Positions 1 to 7,363 of a stretch of DNA of 64,000 nt are shown here, piece after piece. A program made the translations under genes and the position numbers. The stretch lies in assembly GCA_016795105.1 (NCBI GenBank), contig JAEUIH010000016.1, positions 1 to 64,000 on the forward strand, in the 5' to 3' direction. This DNA comes from Planctomyces sp. GTDB lineage: Bacteria > Planctomycetota > Planctomycetia > Planctomycetales > Planctomycetaceae. Position 1 is the first letter of the stretch; each line of letters starts with the position of its first letter. The notes beneath the pieces were generated by a model. That model was not told where the DNA came from, made no database searches, and saw nothing but the letters and a program-made list of their open reading frames with translations.

Positions 1-276
1 GACCTACACGACAAACACGATCGAATCCGTGAACAGCGTGATTCGCAAGTTTACTCGAAACCGCAAGCAATATCCGAATCGCGAATCTGCTCTGAAGCTG
101 ATCTACATGGCGATCAGCGAAGCTTCCAAGAAATGGACCACACCGATCCCTAAATGGAAAGAAGCTCTCAACCACTTCGCAATACTCTTTGAAGGACGCC
201 TTCCGAAAAATAGTTAACGATAAACTGCAAACGTCGGCATTTAATGCATGACACAAATCTCTTTACAAGCCCTTGT
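1..276 (+). mobile_element. Right-hand end of an IS256-family insertion sequence
   Basis: The transposase tail (to 217) is followed by about 55 bases ending in a stretch (about 250-274) that on the minus strand reads CTTGTAAAGAGATTTGTGTC. This resembles the terminal inverted repeats of IS256-family elements, which often contain a GTGTCA-type core. The other end is outside the window, so the exact boundary and target duplication cannot be fixed; the boundary is estimated at about 270-276. The stop codon of the neighbouring minus-strand gene lies at 277-279, directly against it. Confidence 0.6.
2..217 (+). CDS. IS256-family (mutator-type) transposase, C-terminal end only
   Basis: This is the C-terminal ~71 residues of a DDE transposase; the rest lies before the window. 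The frame is open from base 2 and contains TNTIESVNSVIRK, then SKKWTTPIPKWKEALN and FAILFEGR, the order seen at the end of IS256/mutator transposases, where a Glu near the start of this stretch is the last residue of the catalytic DDE triad. The stop is at 215-217. An internal ATG at 29 is not a real start because the conserved sequence begins before it. The gene is followed by what looks like the inverted-repeat end of the element. Whether the element is intact cannot be judged from this end. The family assignment is from motif recognition and is fairly secure. Confidence 0.85.
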   Translation, partial: TYTTNTIESVNSVIRKFTRNRKQYPNRESALKLIYMAISEASKKWTTPIPKWKEALNHFAILFEGRLPKNS

Positions 277-1200
277 TTACCAGGACTGAGTTTCGCTGTA
301 GGTGACGGTGGTGTCACGGCGGCCGCGGATTTCGTCGATTGCGGCGAGTCGAATCAGGAGCATGGATTCCGTTGCGGAGCTGCCCTGATCCGGCTGGAAG
401 AACAAACGTCCGGCGTGCCATTGATCGGCACCATGCCTGCCAACGACCAGAACTTCACCCTGATGGATGCGAACACGGAACTGTTGTTCGTAGAGTGGAT
501 GAACACTTTGTCGAACGGGAAGATGGCTGTTGTTTCCGGCTACGGAAAGTCGAACTGTATTCGCCCCATAGTAGATCTGTGGCAGGATATTCAGCATTGC
601 CCAGTCGGAGTTGAGTTCTTCGACAGTGACCTCCAGAACGCAGCGAACATCGGTGAGATCATTTACGTCGCTGAGTTCAGGAATTGATTTTGTGGGGATT
701 TTCCGTGGATCGATATTTGCCTGAACTTCGAGGCGAGTTACGCCGCGTTCAAAGACGGTGAATGATGGCCCGACGGGTGTGGAAAAGACGGTGCCGGTGT
801 TGGGAAGTGCTGAGTCCACATCATTTGCCATCGGGATTTTCATGGCATCTTTTGCAAGACTTTGAAGGGCCCATGGCGTTGAGCTTCCGGCAATCCCGAC
901 TCGAAAGCCAGCAGCATTCAGTCGCTGGCGTTCTTCGGGCGTCATTGGGCCGCTTTCATCGACTTCGTCCCAGACAATTGTGCGAATTCGAGCATCACCG
1001 ACAGGTCTTCGAACGATGTTTGCTTCGACACTAGCAACTTTGAGCAGGCGTCCTTCTTCGTCGGACTTTGGCTGGTCTCCTCGCAGTTCCTTCCAGGACA
1101 AGCCCCAGTCACTGTCGGTGGAGGCGGTGTCTGACCAGAGCGCGCAGCCGGAGAGTCCAAGCAACAGCATCGTCGCGAGTGAAATCCGCACTGGTACCAT
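277..1200 (-). CDS. Putative lipoprotein of unknown function, possibly truncated at its 3' end
   Basis: A 307-residue protein with an N-terminal lipoprotein signal: a hydrophobic segment (about residues 6-17) ending in the lipobox LSGC, so it should be lipidated on Cys19 and held at a membrane. The body has no domain I recognise; it is mixed alpha/beta in character with no repeats or membrane segments. The ATG at 1198-1200 is used, without a clear Shine-Dalgarno. The gene ends next to an insertion-sequence end (about 270-276), so its last residues and stop codon may have been created by the insertion. It faces away from ispF and has no operon partner in the window. Confidence 0.65.
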   Translation of the reverse strand: MVPVRISLATMLLLGLSGCALWSDTASTDSDWGLSWKELRGDQPKSDEEGRLLKVASVEANIVRRPVGDARIRTIVWDEVDESGPMTPEERQRLNAAGFRVGIAGSSTPWALQSLAKDAMKIPMANDVDSALPNTGTVFSTPVGPSFTVFERGVTRLEVQANIDPRKIPTKSIPELSDVNDLTDVRCVLEVTVEELNSDWAMLNILPQIYYGANTVRLSVAGNNSHLPVRQSVHPLYEQQFRVRIHQGEVLVVGRHGADQWHAGRLFFQPDQGSSATESMLLIRLAAIDEIRGRRDTTVTYSETQSW

Positions 1201-1374
1201 TCGGACAGCAATCCGTGGAGAAACTCGGGGAACAGGAACCCACGGAAACTAGGTGAGAGGCAGTTTTGAAGTCAACGCCAGAACGCTGCGACTGGTACAA
1301 CAGCGAGAAATCCAATAGCCTCTATTGGAGAGAACGTTTGATTTCAGCAGGTTTTCGAAAGGATTCGGCAGAAA

Positions 1375-1866
1375 ATGCCATCGCACGACTTCCGTGTAGG
1401 CGAGGGCCATGACACGCATCGAACAATACCGGGCCGGCCATTGATGCTGGGCGGGGTATTGATCGAGCCATCGCCGTTTGGTCTGGATGGCCACAGTGAT
1501 GCAGATGTACTTCTGCACGCGATCACCGACGCCCTTTTAGGGGCTGCCGCACTGGGAGATATCGGAGACTGGTTTCCCAACACCGATGATCGCTGGAAAG
1601 GGGCAAATTCTGCCGAACTTCTGCAGACCGTTCTGCGGGATGTTAAAGACCGCGGCTGGGACATTATCAATCTGGACTGTACGGTTCATGCAGAACGTCC
1701 AAAGCTCATGAGCTGGAAACCGGGGATCCGAAATCGGCTTGCAGAGCTGCTTGAGATTGAGCCAGAGCGGGTCAACGTCAAGGCGAAATCCGGGGAAAGA
1801 GTGGGACCTGTTGGCAGGGAAGAGGCAATCACGGCGGATGCTGTGGTGCTGATTTGTCATCGATAG
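1375..1866 (+). CDS. ispF: 2-C-methyl-D-erythritol 2,4-cyclodiphosphate synthase
   Basis: IspF converts CDP-methylerythritol 2-phosphate to the cyclodiphosphate in the MEP route to isoprenoids. The 163-residue length is normal for the family. The N-terminal VGEGHDTHR carries the metal-binding Asp-x-His pair, GHSDADVLLHAITDALLGAA (from about residue 39) is the family signature with a third metal His, and LGDIGDWFP follows. The C-terminal part has KAKSGERVGPVGREE and TADAVVLI as expected. An AAAGGA sits about 12 bases before the ATG. It is followed after about 30 bases by ruvC on the same strand, possibly a loose operon. In some bacteria ispF is fused to ispD; here it stands alone and ispD is not in the window. 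Confidence 0.95.
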   Translation: MPSHDFRVGEGHDTHRTIPGRPLMLGGVLIEPSPFGLDGHSDADVLLHAITDALLGAAALGDIGDWFPNTDDRWKGANSAELLQTVLRDVKDRGWDIINLDCTVHAERPKLMSWKPGIRNRLAELLEIEPERVNVKAKSGERVGPVGREEAITADAVVLICHR

Positions 1867-1897
1867 GTGCAATTGGTCGAACCAGAAGGGAAGCAGG

Positions 1898-2422
1898 ATG
1901 TCATTTGCCCTGAGACCTCATCATCTTATGCCACAACAAACTCGTTATCTGGGTATCGATCCAGGTCTGGCACGTACTGGGTATGCACTGATCGAACGCA
2001 CTTCGACGGGCCCGGTGCTTCGTGAAGGGGGCATTATCCAGAGTACTGCAAAGGGAACGCTTCAGCAGAGAATTCACGAAATCGGAACGGGACTCCGTGA
2101 GGTGATTCAGGAATTGAAGCCCTCTGTGGTCGCGATCGAAAAGATCTTCTCTCACACTCAAAACGTCAAAACGGCGCTGCTGCTGGCACACGCCCGGGGT
2201 GCCATATTAATGACTCTGGCCGATTCTCAGATTCCAGTTGTGCATTATACTCCGGCTGAGGTGAAGCGACTCTTGACGGGTAGTGGCCGAGCGCCCAAGG
2301 AGCAGATGCAGCATGCGGTTCAGAGAGAGCTCCGTTTAAAGAGTCTTCCTGAACCTCATGACGTCGCCGATGCCTCAGCCATCGCACTCTGCCTCTATCA
2401 TTCATTGAAAATCGCAGCCTAA
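1898..2422 (+). CDS. ruvC: Crossover junction endodeoxyribonuclease RuvC
   Basis: RuvC resolves Holliday junctions as a dimeric nuclease working with RuvAB. The sequence shows YLGIDPGLARTGYALIE (first catalytic Asp), VVAIEKIFSHTQNVKTALLLA (second acidic residue), YTPAEVKRLLTGSGRAPKEQM and the C-terminal PHDVADASAIALC with two final Asp residues, so the four-carboxylate active site is complete. The ATG at 1898 has GGGAAG just upstream; a second in-frame ATG at 1928 fits the usual family N-terminus more closely but has a weak ribosome site. The gene sits 15 bases before ruvA, so the two are almost certainly co-transcribed. ruvB is not in the window. Confidence 0.95.
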   Translation: MSFALRPHHLMPQQTRYLGIDPGLARTGYALIERTSTGPVLREGGIIQSTAKGTLQQRIHEIGTGLREVIQELKPSVVAIEKIFSHTQNVKTALLLAHARGAILMTLADSQIPVVHYTPAEVKRLLTGSGRAPKEQMQHAVQRELRLKSLPEPHDVADASAIALCLYHSLKIAA

Positions 2423-2437
2423 AAACAGAGGTCTATC

Positions 2438-3070
2438 TTGATTACTCGGATTACCGGCAACCTGGTATCAATTAACGATGTCTGCGCGACCGTCCGCATT
2501 GGCGGTTTTGAGTATGAAGTGCTGGTTCCGGACATTGTTCGACGGCAACTCCAGTCGAAAGTGAACGAGGACATCAGCCTGCGCACCATAGAATACCTCG
2601 ACGGAAACCCTCAACAGGGCCGCCTCATTCCGCGGATCGTCGGCTTCATGAACGAAGCTGAGAAAGAATTCTTTGATCTGTTCTGTTCGGTCGACGGAGT
2701 TGGTGTCAAGAAGGCACTTCGAGCGATGACTCGGCCGGTCCGGGAAATTGCTGTGGCGATTGAAGAGCAGGACGTAAAGGGTCTGAGCACTTTGCCTGGT
2801 GTAGGCCCGGCTGTTGCCGAGCGAATCATTGCGAAACTCCGACGCAAGATGACAAAATTCGCGCTAATGATTGCCGCCAGTTTGCCGGCAGCCAGTGCTG
2901 AGTCCGCCGTTGACTTTATGGCTGAGGCTTACGAAGCTCTCCTCAGTGTCGGGCACTCACCGCAGGATGCAAGGACTCGACTTGAAACCGTGATGGAGTC
3001 GAAAAAGAAATTCAAATCGGTCGAAGATATCCTCGCTGAAATCTATCAGCGACAGCGAACCAAACCTTAA
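2438..3070 (+). CDS. ruvA: Holliday junction branch migration protein RuvA
   Basis: RuvA is the tetrameric DNA-junction-binding subunit that loads the RuvB helicase. The 210 residues show the three expected domains: an N-terminal OB fold (about 1-65), a central pair of helix-hairpin-helix motifs ([13 protein letters not shown] and [19 protein letters not shown], about 85-140), and a C-terminal three-helix RuvB-binding domain ([15 protein letters not shown]...). The start is TTG at 2438, giving the family-typical [13 protein letters not shown]; no better ATG exists nearby. It follows ruvC by 15 bases and converges on the glycerate kinase gene, with only 20 bases between the stops. Confidence 0.95.
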   Translation: MITRITGNLVSINDVCATVRIGGFEYEVLVPDIVRRQLQSKVNEDISLRTIEYLDGNPQQGRLIPRIVGFMNEAEKEFFDLFCSVDGVGVKKALRAMTRPVREIAVAIEEQDVKGLSTLPGVGPAVAERIIAKLRRKMTKFALMIAASLPAASAESAVDFMAEAYEALLSVGHSPQDARTRLETVMESKKKFKSVEDILAEIYQRQRTKP

Positions 3071-3090
3071 CCCCAGCCCGTGGAACTGCA

Positions 3091-4509
3091 TTATCTCTCG
3101 ATGAGCAACACCTGAAGATCCATGACATTCGTGTGAGTGGGCCCGGTCTTCAGGAGGCCTCCGGTCTGTTCAAAGAATGTGTATGCATCGTTCCGCTGCA
3201 GAAAAGCGAATGGATCGAGCCGCAACTCTGCCATTCTTCGAACGACGTTCTCATCGGCGAACGCACCTGCGGCATCGGTTGGACCATCTTCTCCATCCGT
3301 GCCTCCCGACAGCAGAACAATTCCGTTCCAGTCAGCAGGATTCGGCCGATGAGCAATCGCGGAGAGGACGAACTCCTGATTTCTTCCGCCGCGGCCAATC
3401 GGCCCGGACGTACTCAGCTGAACAGTCGCTTCACCACCCCCAACTGCACAGAGGAGTTGCGGAGCGTGTACTGCACCACGTTTCATTCCGGGGTTCAAAT
3501 CCGCTCGCAGAGATGTCAGTTGACTCGCAACATGGGCACCATTCTCAGAGGCGATACCTGTTCGAGGAAACAGGTTGAGATCGATCATCTGACACCCAAT
3601 ACTGCGTGCATTGTTTTCAGCAGCCTGAACGGCGGTCCGGTTGTTTCCAATGATGGTATTGCGGATCTGTTTGCTGTCGCAGAACCTCTGAATACTTTGC
3701 GGTGGATTCAAAGCCTGAGCCGCAAGGAATCTGGTAACCGATTCCGGAATCTCGCGTTCGTGACAGCGAGTTCTGAGAATCCGCATCGCTTCAAGTGATT
3801 GTAGTTCGGTGGGAACGGTCGGTCCGGAGGCAATGAAATGGAGTGGATCGCCCTCAACGTCGGAAATCACCAACGTCTCAACAATTTTTGAATTGCATGC
3901 AGCGGCGAGGCGACCACCCTTGATTCCGGAAAGCTGAGTTCGCACCAGATTCAATTCCTGAATCGGAGCACCGCTGGACGCCAGCAGTCGAGTCACCTTT
4001 AGCTTGTCGGCAAGTGTGAGTCCATCTGCTGGCAGACAGAGCAGGGCACTGCCGCCACCGGAGATCAGCACGATGCAAAGATCAGCCGGATTGAGTGAAT
4101 GGACTCTCCGAATGATTTCCCGACTTCCGATGATTCCCGCATCGGTGGGCTCGTTCAGACCAGCCGGTCTCGCCGGATGTACTTGAATCCATGAAAGAGA
4201 CCTGACGCAGTCAGCCGGCACATTGATCCAGCCGCTCTTTTGCACGAACGGCGGCAACTCCCTGAGCGATTCCTCAAGACCTGAAGCCATTCCGGCGCCT
4301 GCTTTACCAGCTCCGACAACTTCAATACGGCGTATCCCTGCAATCGGATATTGATTGCCAGCAACCGACAGAATGCCGTCTGATGATTCAAAGTGGACGG
4401 CATTCATCACCAGCAGGGCCGAATCCACTGCGGCAACTCCGGCTTTCCAGACATCAAACGCAAGGCGTGTGAGCTGTGAGAACTGAGTTGATTCAGTGGA
4501 CATTGCCAC
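3091..4509 (-). CDS. Glycerate 2-kinase, MOFRL family
   Basis: A 472-residue glycerate kinase of the type with an N-terminal DUF4147 domain and a C-terminal MOFRL domain; the family phosphorylates D-glycerate to 2-phosphoglycerate. Seen: VVGAGKAGAGMA (N-terminal nucleotide loop, about residue 65), VLISGGGSALLCLPADGLTL, LNLVRTQLSGIKGGRLA (conserved Lys/Arg stretch), SDVEGDPLHFIASGPTVP, then GGGEATVQ, GRGGRNQEFVLS, LLSGGTDGEDGPTDAAGA and the end motif TGPTHTNVMDLQVLLI. The start is ambiguous: a GTG directly abuts the stop of the upstream small gene and an ATG lies two codons later (4503). The abutting stop and start imply translational coupling. Confidence 0.9.
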   Translation of the reverse strand: MAMSTESTQFSQLTRLAFDVWKAGVAAVDSALLVMNAVHFESSDGILSVAGNQYPIAGIRRIEVVGAGKAGAGMASGLEESLRELPPFVQKSGWINVPADCVRSLSWIQVHPARPAGLNEPTDAGIIGSREIIRRVHSLNPADLCIVLISGGGSALLCLPADGLTLADKLKVTRLLASSGAPIQELNLVRTQLSGIKGGRLAAACNSKIVETLVISDVEGDPLHFIASGPTVPTELQSLEAMRILRTRCHEREIPESVTRFLAAQALNPPQSIQRFCDSKQIRNTIIGNNRTAVQAAENNARSIGCQMIDLNLFPRTGIASENGAHVASQLTSLRADLNPGMKRGAVHAPQLLCAVGGGEATVQLSTSGPIGRGGRNQEFVLSAIAHRPNPADWNGIVLLSGGTDGEDGPTDAAGAFADENVVRRMAELRLDPFAFLQRNDAYTFFEQTGGLLKTGPTHTNVMDLQVLLIER

Positions 4510-4731
4510 TCAGGCGCTCGGTCGCATCTGAGAATAGACAGAAAGCACTTCAAAGAGGTCTGCAGAAATCTTGACTTCGTCATCTGCGAAGTCCTGAATC
4601 CAGGTGCGATCCCAGATGATTGCATCGGCCAGAATTCGTGTGAGCTCTTCAAGACGGATACTCACTTCAGGTTCCGTCAATGTTGATTCTGATTTTTCGT
4701 TACCGTCGAACAAACGCAATCTGGGTCGCAT
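4510..4731 (-). CDS. Small hypothetical protein coupled to glycerate kinase
   Basis: A 73-residue acidic protein with no signal peptide or membrane segment. It starts at an ATG (4729-4731), and its TGA stop is followed without a gap by the GTG start of the glycerate kinase gene, which argues that it is real and translated. The segment RLEELTRILADAIIWDRTWIQDFADDEVKI looks helical. The position upstream of a kinase could suggest an exonuclease VII small subunit, but the sequence lacks that family's pattern, so I give no function. Confidence 0.55.
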   Translation of the reverse strand: MRPRLRLFDGNEKSESTLTEPEVSIRLEELTRILADAIIWDRTWIQDFADDEVKISADLFEVLSVYSQMRPSA

Positions 4732-5060
4732 CCGCCAGTCCTTCAGCTTGACGCATTACTCTTCATCAACACCTCGTCGATCACTCGGCATACCCTCCCT
4801 GGCAGGCCGAATTCCGAAGTGTTGATTCCTCCTCTATCCGTCGCCATATTTATCGGGCGTCCCCGATGAGGCGCTTCACGGAAAATTCCGATTGTGTAAA
4901 CGGTAGGGGCAGCCTTACAAAAAGCCCGCAAATTTGAGTTATTTCGAGCTGGACGATTCAAGTGGGAATGCAAAACTTCAACGCTATCAGGTGATTCTGA
5001 AATCGGCTGTGTAAACACATAACTCGGTGATGAAGAACCGGCAGGAACTGCGAGGTCAAA
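4732..5060. other. Intergenic region between divergent genes
   Basis: About 330 bases between the minus-strand small gene/glycerate kinase pair and the plus-strand RNA ligase-like gene. It should hold both promoters. A minus-strand open frame (4743-5018) has no recognisable protein character. No repeat, RNA gene or clear promoter boxes were seen. Confidence 0.5.
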
Positions 5061-5630
5061 GTGACTGGTGAAACGCTGCGATGCTTCCTGGGATTACCCA
5101 TACCCGCCGTGGAAGTGCTGTTGAAGGCGGCAACGGCAGCAAGCGCTAAGACCGGCTGTTTCCGTTTTACAGATCCGAAGTTATGGCATTTGACGCTGGC
5201 CTTCATGCCGGCTCTGCCGCGTGACTCCATAAGTGAGTTGATCACTCTGTGGTCCGGGGTCTTTACAACCACACCAACAATTCAAACGTCAATTACCAGG
5301 CTGGGCGCATTTCCGTCTTCCGACCAACCTGAGGTGATATGGTGGGGACTGAATCCCGATGAATCAATCAGAGCATTGCACGCTGCACTTCGGCCATGGC
5401 TGCCGAAAGACATTGACGATCGATTTCATCCGCATGTCACTATTGCCAGAGTCAACCGAAATCAGCCCGATCATCACAAGCGAGAGTTCTTTGCTTCAAT
5501 CAGCAAGCTTCCGTTTGAGACCGTCCCACTGACGCTTTCCACAGTGTGCCTTTATGAATCAACTCTGACACAAGCCGGGCCTCGATATGCGATTCTCGAG
5601 AGGTGGACTTTGTCTGATTCCAACTGCTGA
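5061..5630 (+). CDS. thpR: RNA 2',3'-cyclic phosphodiesterase / 2'-5' RNA ligase family (ThpR-like)
   Basis: A member of the 2H phosphoesterase superfamily. The two H-x-T/S-x signatures are both present: WHLTLAFM (about residue 43) and FHPHVTIARV (about residue 126), spaced as in ThpR proteins. The N-terminal RCFLGLPIP matches the family's first strand (usually RxFxAxxLP). Length is 189 residues, normal. Family members hydrolyse 2',3'-cyclic phosphate ends of RNA and ligate 2'-5' tRNA halves in vitro; the cellular role is unclear. The start is GTG at 5061 with GAGGTC upstream. It is monocistronic and converges on the gene ending at 5681. Confidence 0.85.
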   Translation: MTGETLRCFLGLPIPAVEVLLKAATAASAKTGCFRFTDPKLWHLTLAFMPALPRDSISELITLWSGVFTTTPTIQTSITRLGAFPSSDQPEVIWWGLNPDESIRALHAALRPWLPKDIDDRFHPHVTIARVNRNQPDHHKREFFASISKLPFETVPLTLSTVCLYESTLTQAGPRYAILERWTLSDSNC

Positions 5631-5680
5631 AGCGCTTTAGACCTGTTTTCACCGCAGCAGCCTCCCTAATGCTGAGTTGA

Positions 5681-7249
5681 TTAAGGCCAATACGACTTCC
5701 TGATGGGATTCTCGAAAACGATGTCATCCCCACAATCCAATAAATAGCCAGGACCAGTGGGTCTGTCAGATGACGACGGGCAAAACACGCAATCTGGCCC
5801 GGCAGAACGCAGGTCAAACGTGCTGCCCGTCGGTGCGTAAAAGAACTCGCTGCCCGAAAATGGATCATCCAGTTCCCATCGATGGATTAGAGTAGCAGGG
5901 TAACGGCATAATTCTGAGAGCTTTTCCGGGTAGGAACCAAACCTTCTTCTCCAGCACTCAAGTCGAACGGCAATCTTTGTCATCCGAACTTGTGCGATCC
6001 GCCTGAAGGGCAGTGCGAGCTCGAGTACATCCTCCATAAGTACCTGCTCCAGGCTTTCTCGAAGGGAATCACCAAAAACGGTTCGTCTCGGCCTCCACGG
6101 AATTCTGTCCAGCGAGACGCCGGCTTTGATGATCTCAAGATCTGCGGGCGATCCTCTCACAGTGAGTTCAGCAACGATCTCTTCCCAGATGCCAATGTCT
6201 GCAAATGTATCCAGTTCATCATAGCGCTCATGAACTCGTCGAAAGCAGGCATCCCAGTCTCTCAAATTGGCAGCAAACCGGCGTCGGTAATCTTCCCACT
6301 CGGCAGCAGGAGTACCAGCTTTCCCGGTCTCCCAGAAGAACTTTGTTCCAAGGTTGAGTTGATGGTGGCCCTGATAAGAGTCATAGACGTGACTCAAACG
6401 TCTTAACCGCTTTCGTCTCAGGTGGCTGACCATATTCACTTCGATCGGCTGCAACTCATCAACCATTCTACAAACGTCTGTGCTCGGTACATCCGTGAAA
6501 CTGACAGCACAGAAGAGCGCATCTCCGATCTGATCATGAAGATCCCATGCGTTCAGGTAAGGTACGTCCTGCATATAGAGTTCGTGCATCAGCCATTCGA
6601 GCATCCTCAAATACTCGAACCCGTGTTCCCATCGTCCGTTTCCGAAATGCAGTGTCGCCTGAATCTGAATCAGCCTGATGCGGTCCGCAGCCCGAAGACG
6701 AACATCTCGAAGTTCTCCGGCCGACAGACTGAAGTCCCATTGATGGTATGGTTCCTGCTCAGGACCGAGTTCTTTGTATTTTCTCAGTTTCCCGAGCCAA
6801 ACCTCTGACTGACCAATCAGTTCTTGCCCGAATGGCCAGTCGATTGCTTTCCATGGAACAACGCGGAGTACAGAGTTCCAGCTGCCGCCCGTTCGATCAT
6901 CCAGAGAGTATCCGTCAAGTCGGTCCGCTGAACTGAGGCGCGACTGACCGTCTGGTGAGGCCAAAATGAGCAGGAGTTGTTCGGAGTTTGGTTTCAGCTC
7001 TGACTGCAATGTCGCGTGCAGAACCGACTCATAGTCAAGAAGCCCGAAGGGCGTTCGTGGTTCTGTGATGAGCGTCGTTTCAGGTGAAATCGTGATCGGG
7101 GGCAACGGTCGTACCAGTGTCCAGACTGGCCATGCTGCACATCCAGCGATGATGACGATGGCAATTACTGCCAGCCATCGCCTCAACCTCCACGAAACGC
7201 TTTGCACCGTTCGTTTAGCATGCAATCTTCGAATGTGGGCTGTTCCCAC
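5681..7249 (-). CDS. Membrane-anchored hypothetical protein with pseudopilin-like C-terminal motif
   Basis: A 522-residue protein of unknown function. A single membrane segment (about residues 22-45, WLAVIAIVIIAGCAAWPVW) follows a basic N-terminus with several Arg residues, so the rest is probably extracytoplasmic. The long middle part is helical and rich in Arg, Glu and Trp. Near the C-terminus, FGSYPEKLSELC followed by DPFSGSEFFYAPTGSTFDL and SAGPD matches a layout common in planctomycete secreted proteins and in the tail of type II secretion pseudopilins. The start was chosen as GTG at 7249 because GGAGG lies eight bases upstream; a TTG at 7267 would place that Shine-Dalgarno inside the gene. 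Confidence 0.65.
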   Translation of the reverse strand: MGTAHIRRLHAKRTVQSVSWRLRRWLAVIAIVIIAGCAAWPVWTLVRPLPPITISPETTLITEPRTPFGLLDYESVLHATLQSELKPNSEQLLLILASPDGQSRLSSADRLDGYSLDDRTGGSWNSVLRVVPWKAIDWPFGQELIGQSEVWLGKLRKYKELGPEQEPYHQWDFSLSAGELRDVRLRAADRIRLIQIQATLHFGNGRWEHGFEYLRMLEWLMHELYMQDVPYLNAWDLHDQIGDALFCAVSFTDVPSTDVCRMVDELQPIEVNMVSHLRRKRLRRLSHVYDSYQGHHQLNLGTKFFWETGKAGTPAAEWEDYRRRFAANLRDWDACFRRVHERYDELDTFADIGIWEEIVAELTVRGSPADLEIIKAGVSLDRIPWRPRRTVFGDSLRESLEQVLMEDVLELALPFRRIAQVRMTKIAVRLECWRRRFGSYPEKLSELCRYPATLIHRWELDDPFSGSEFFYAPTGSTFDLRSAGPDCVFCPSSSDRPTGPGYLLDCGDDIVFENPIRKSYWP

Positions 7250-7363
7250 GGCAAAAACCTCCAACAAATCGCTGGTTCAGGGTTTCTGCCATGGTTGATC
7301 ACAGCAACAACAGATTTTGTCTGACGTTTCTCGTGGATTATCTCTCAATCACAGCTCAGTCGA

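Noticed and set aside
244-687. Plus-strand frame of 147 residues over the lipoprotein gene
   Set aside because: It overlaps the signal-peptide-bearing minus-strand gene, has no recognisable features and starts inside the insertion-sequence end.
3133-3798. Plus-strand frame of 221 residues inside the glycerate kinase gene
   Set aside because: It lies wholly opposite a gene with full family motifs; its composition (Ser/Arg-rich, no domain) is that of an antisense shadow.
4510-4731. Exonuclease VII small subunit (xseB)
   Set aside because: Size and position suggested it, but the sequence lacks the helical pattern and conserved residues of XseB.
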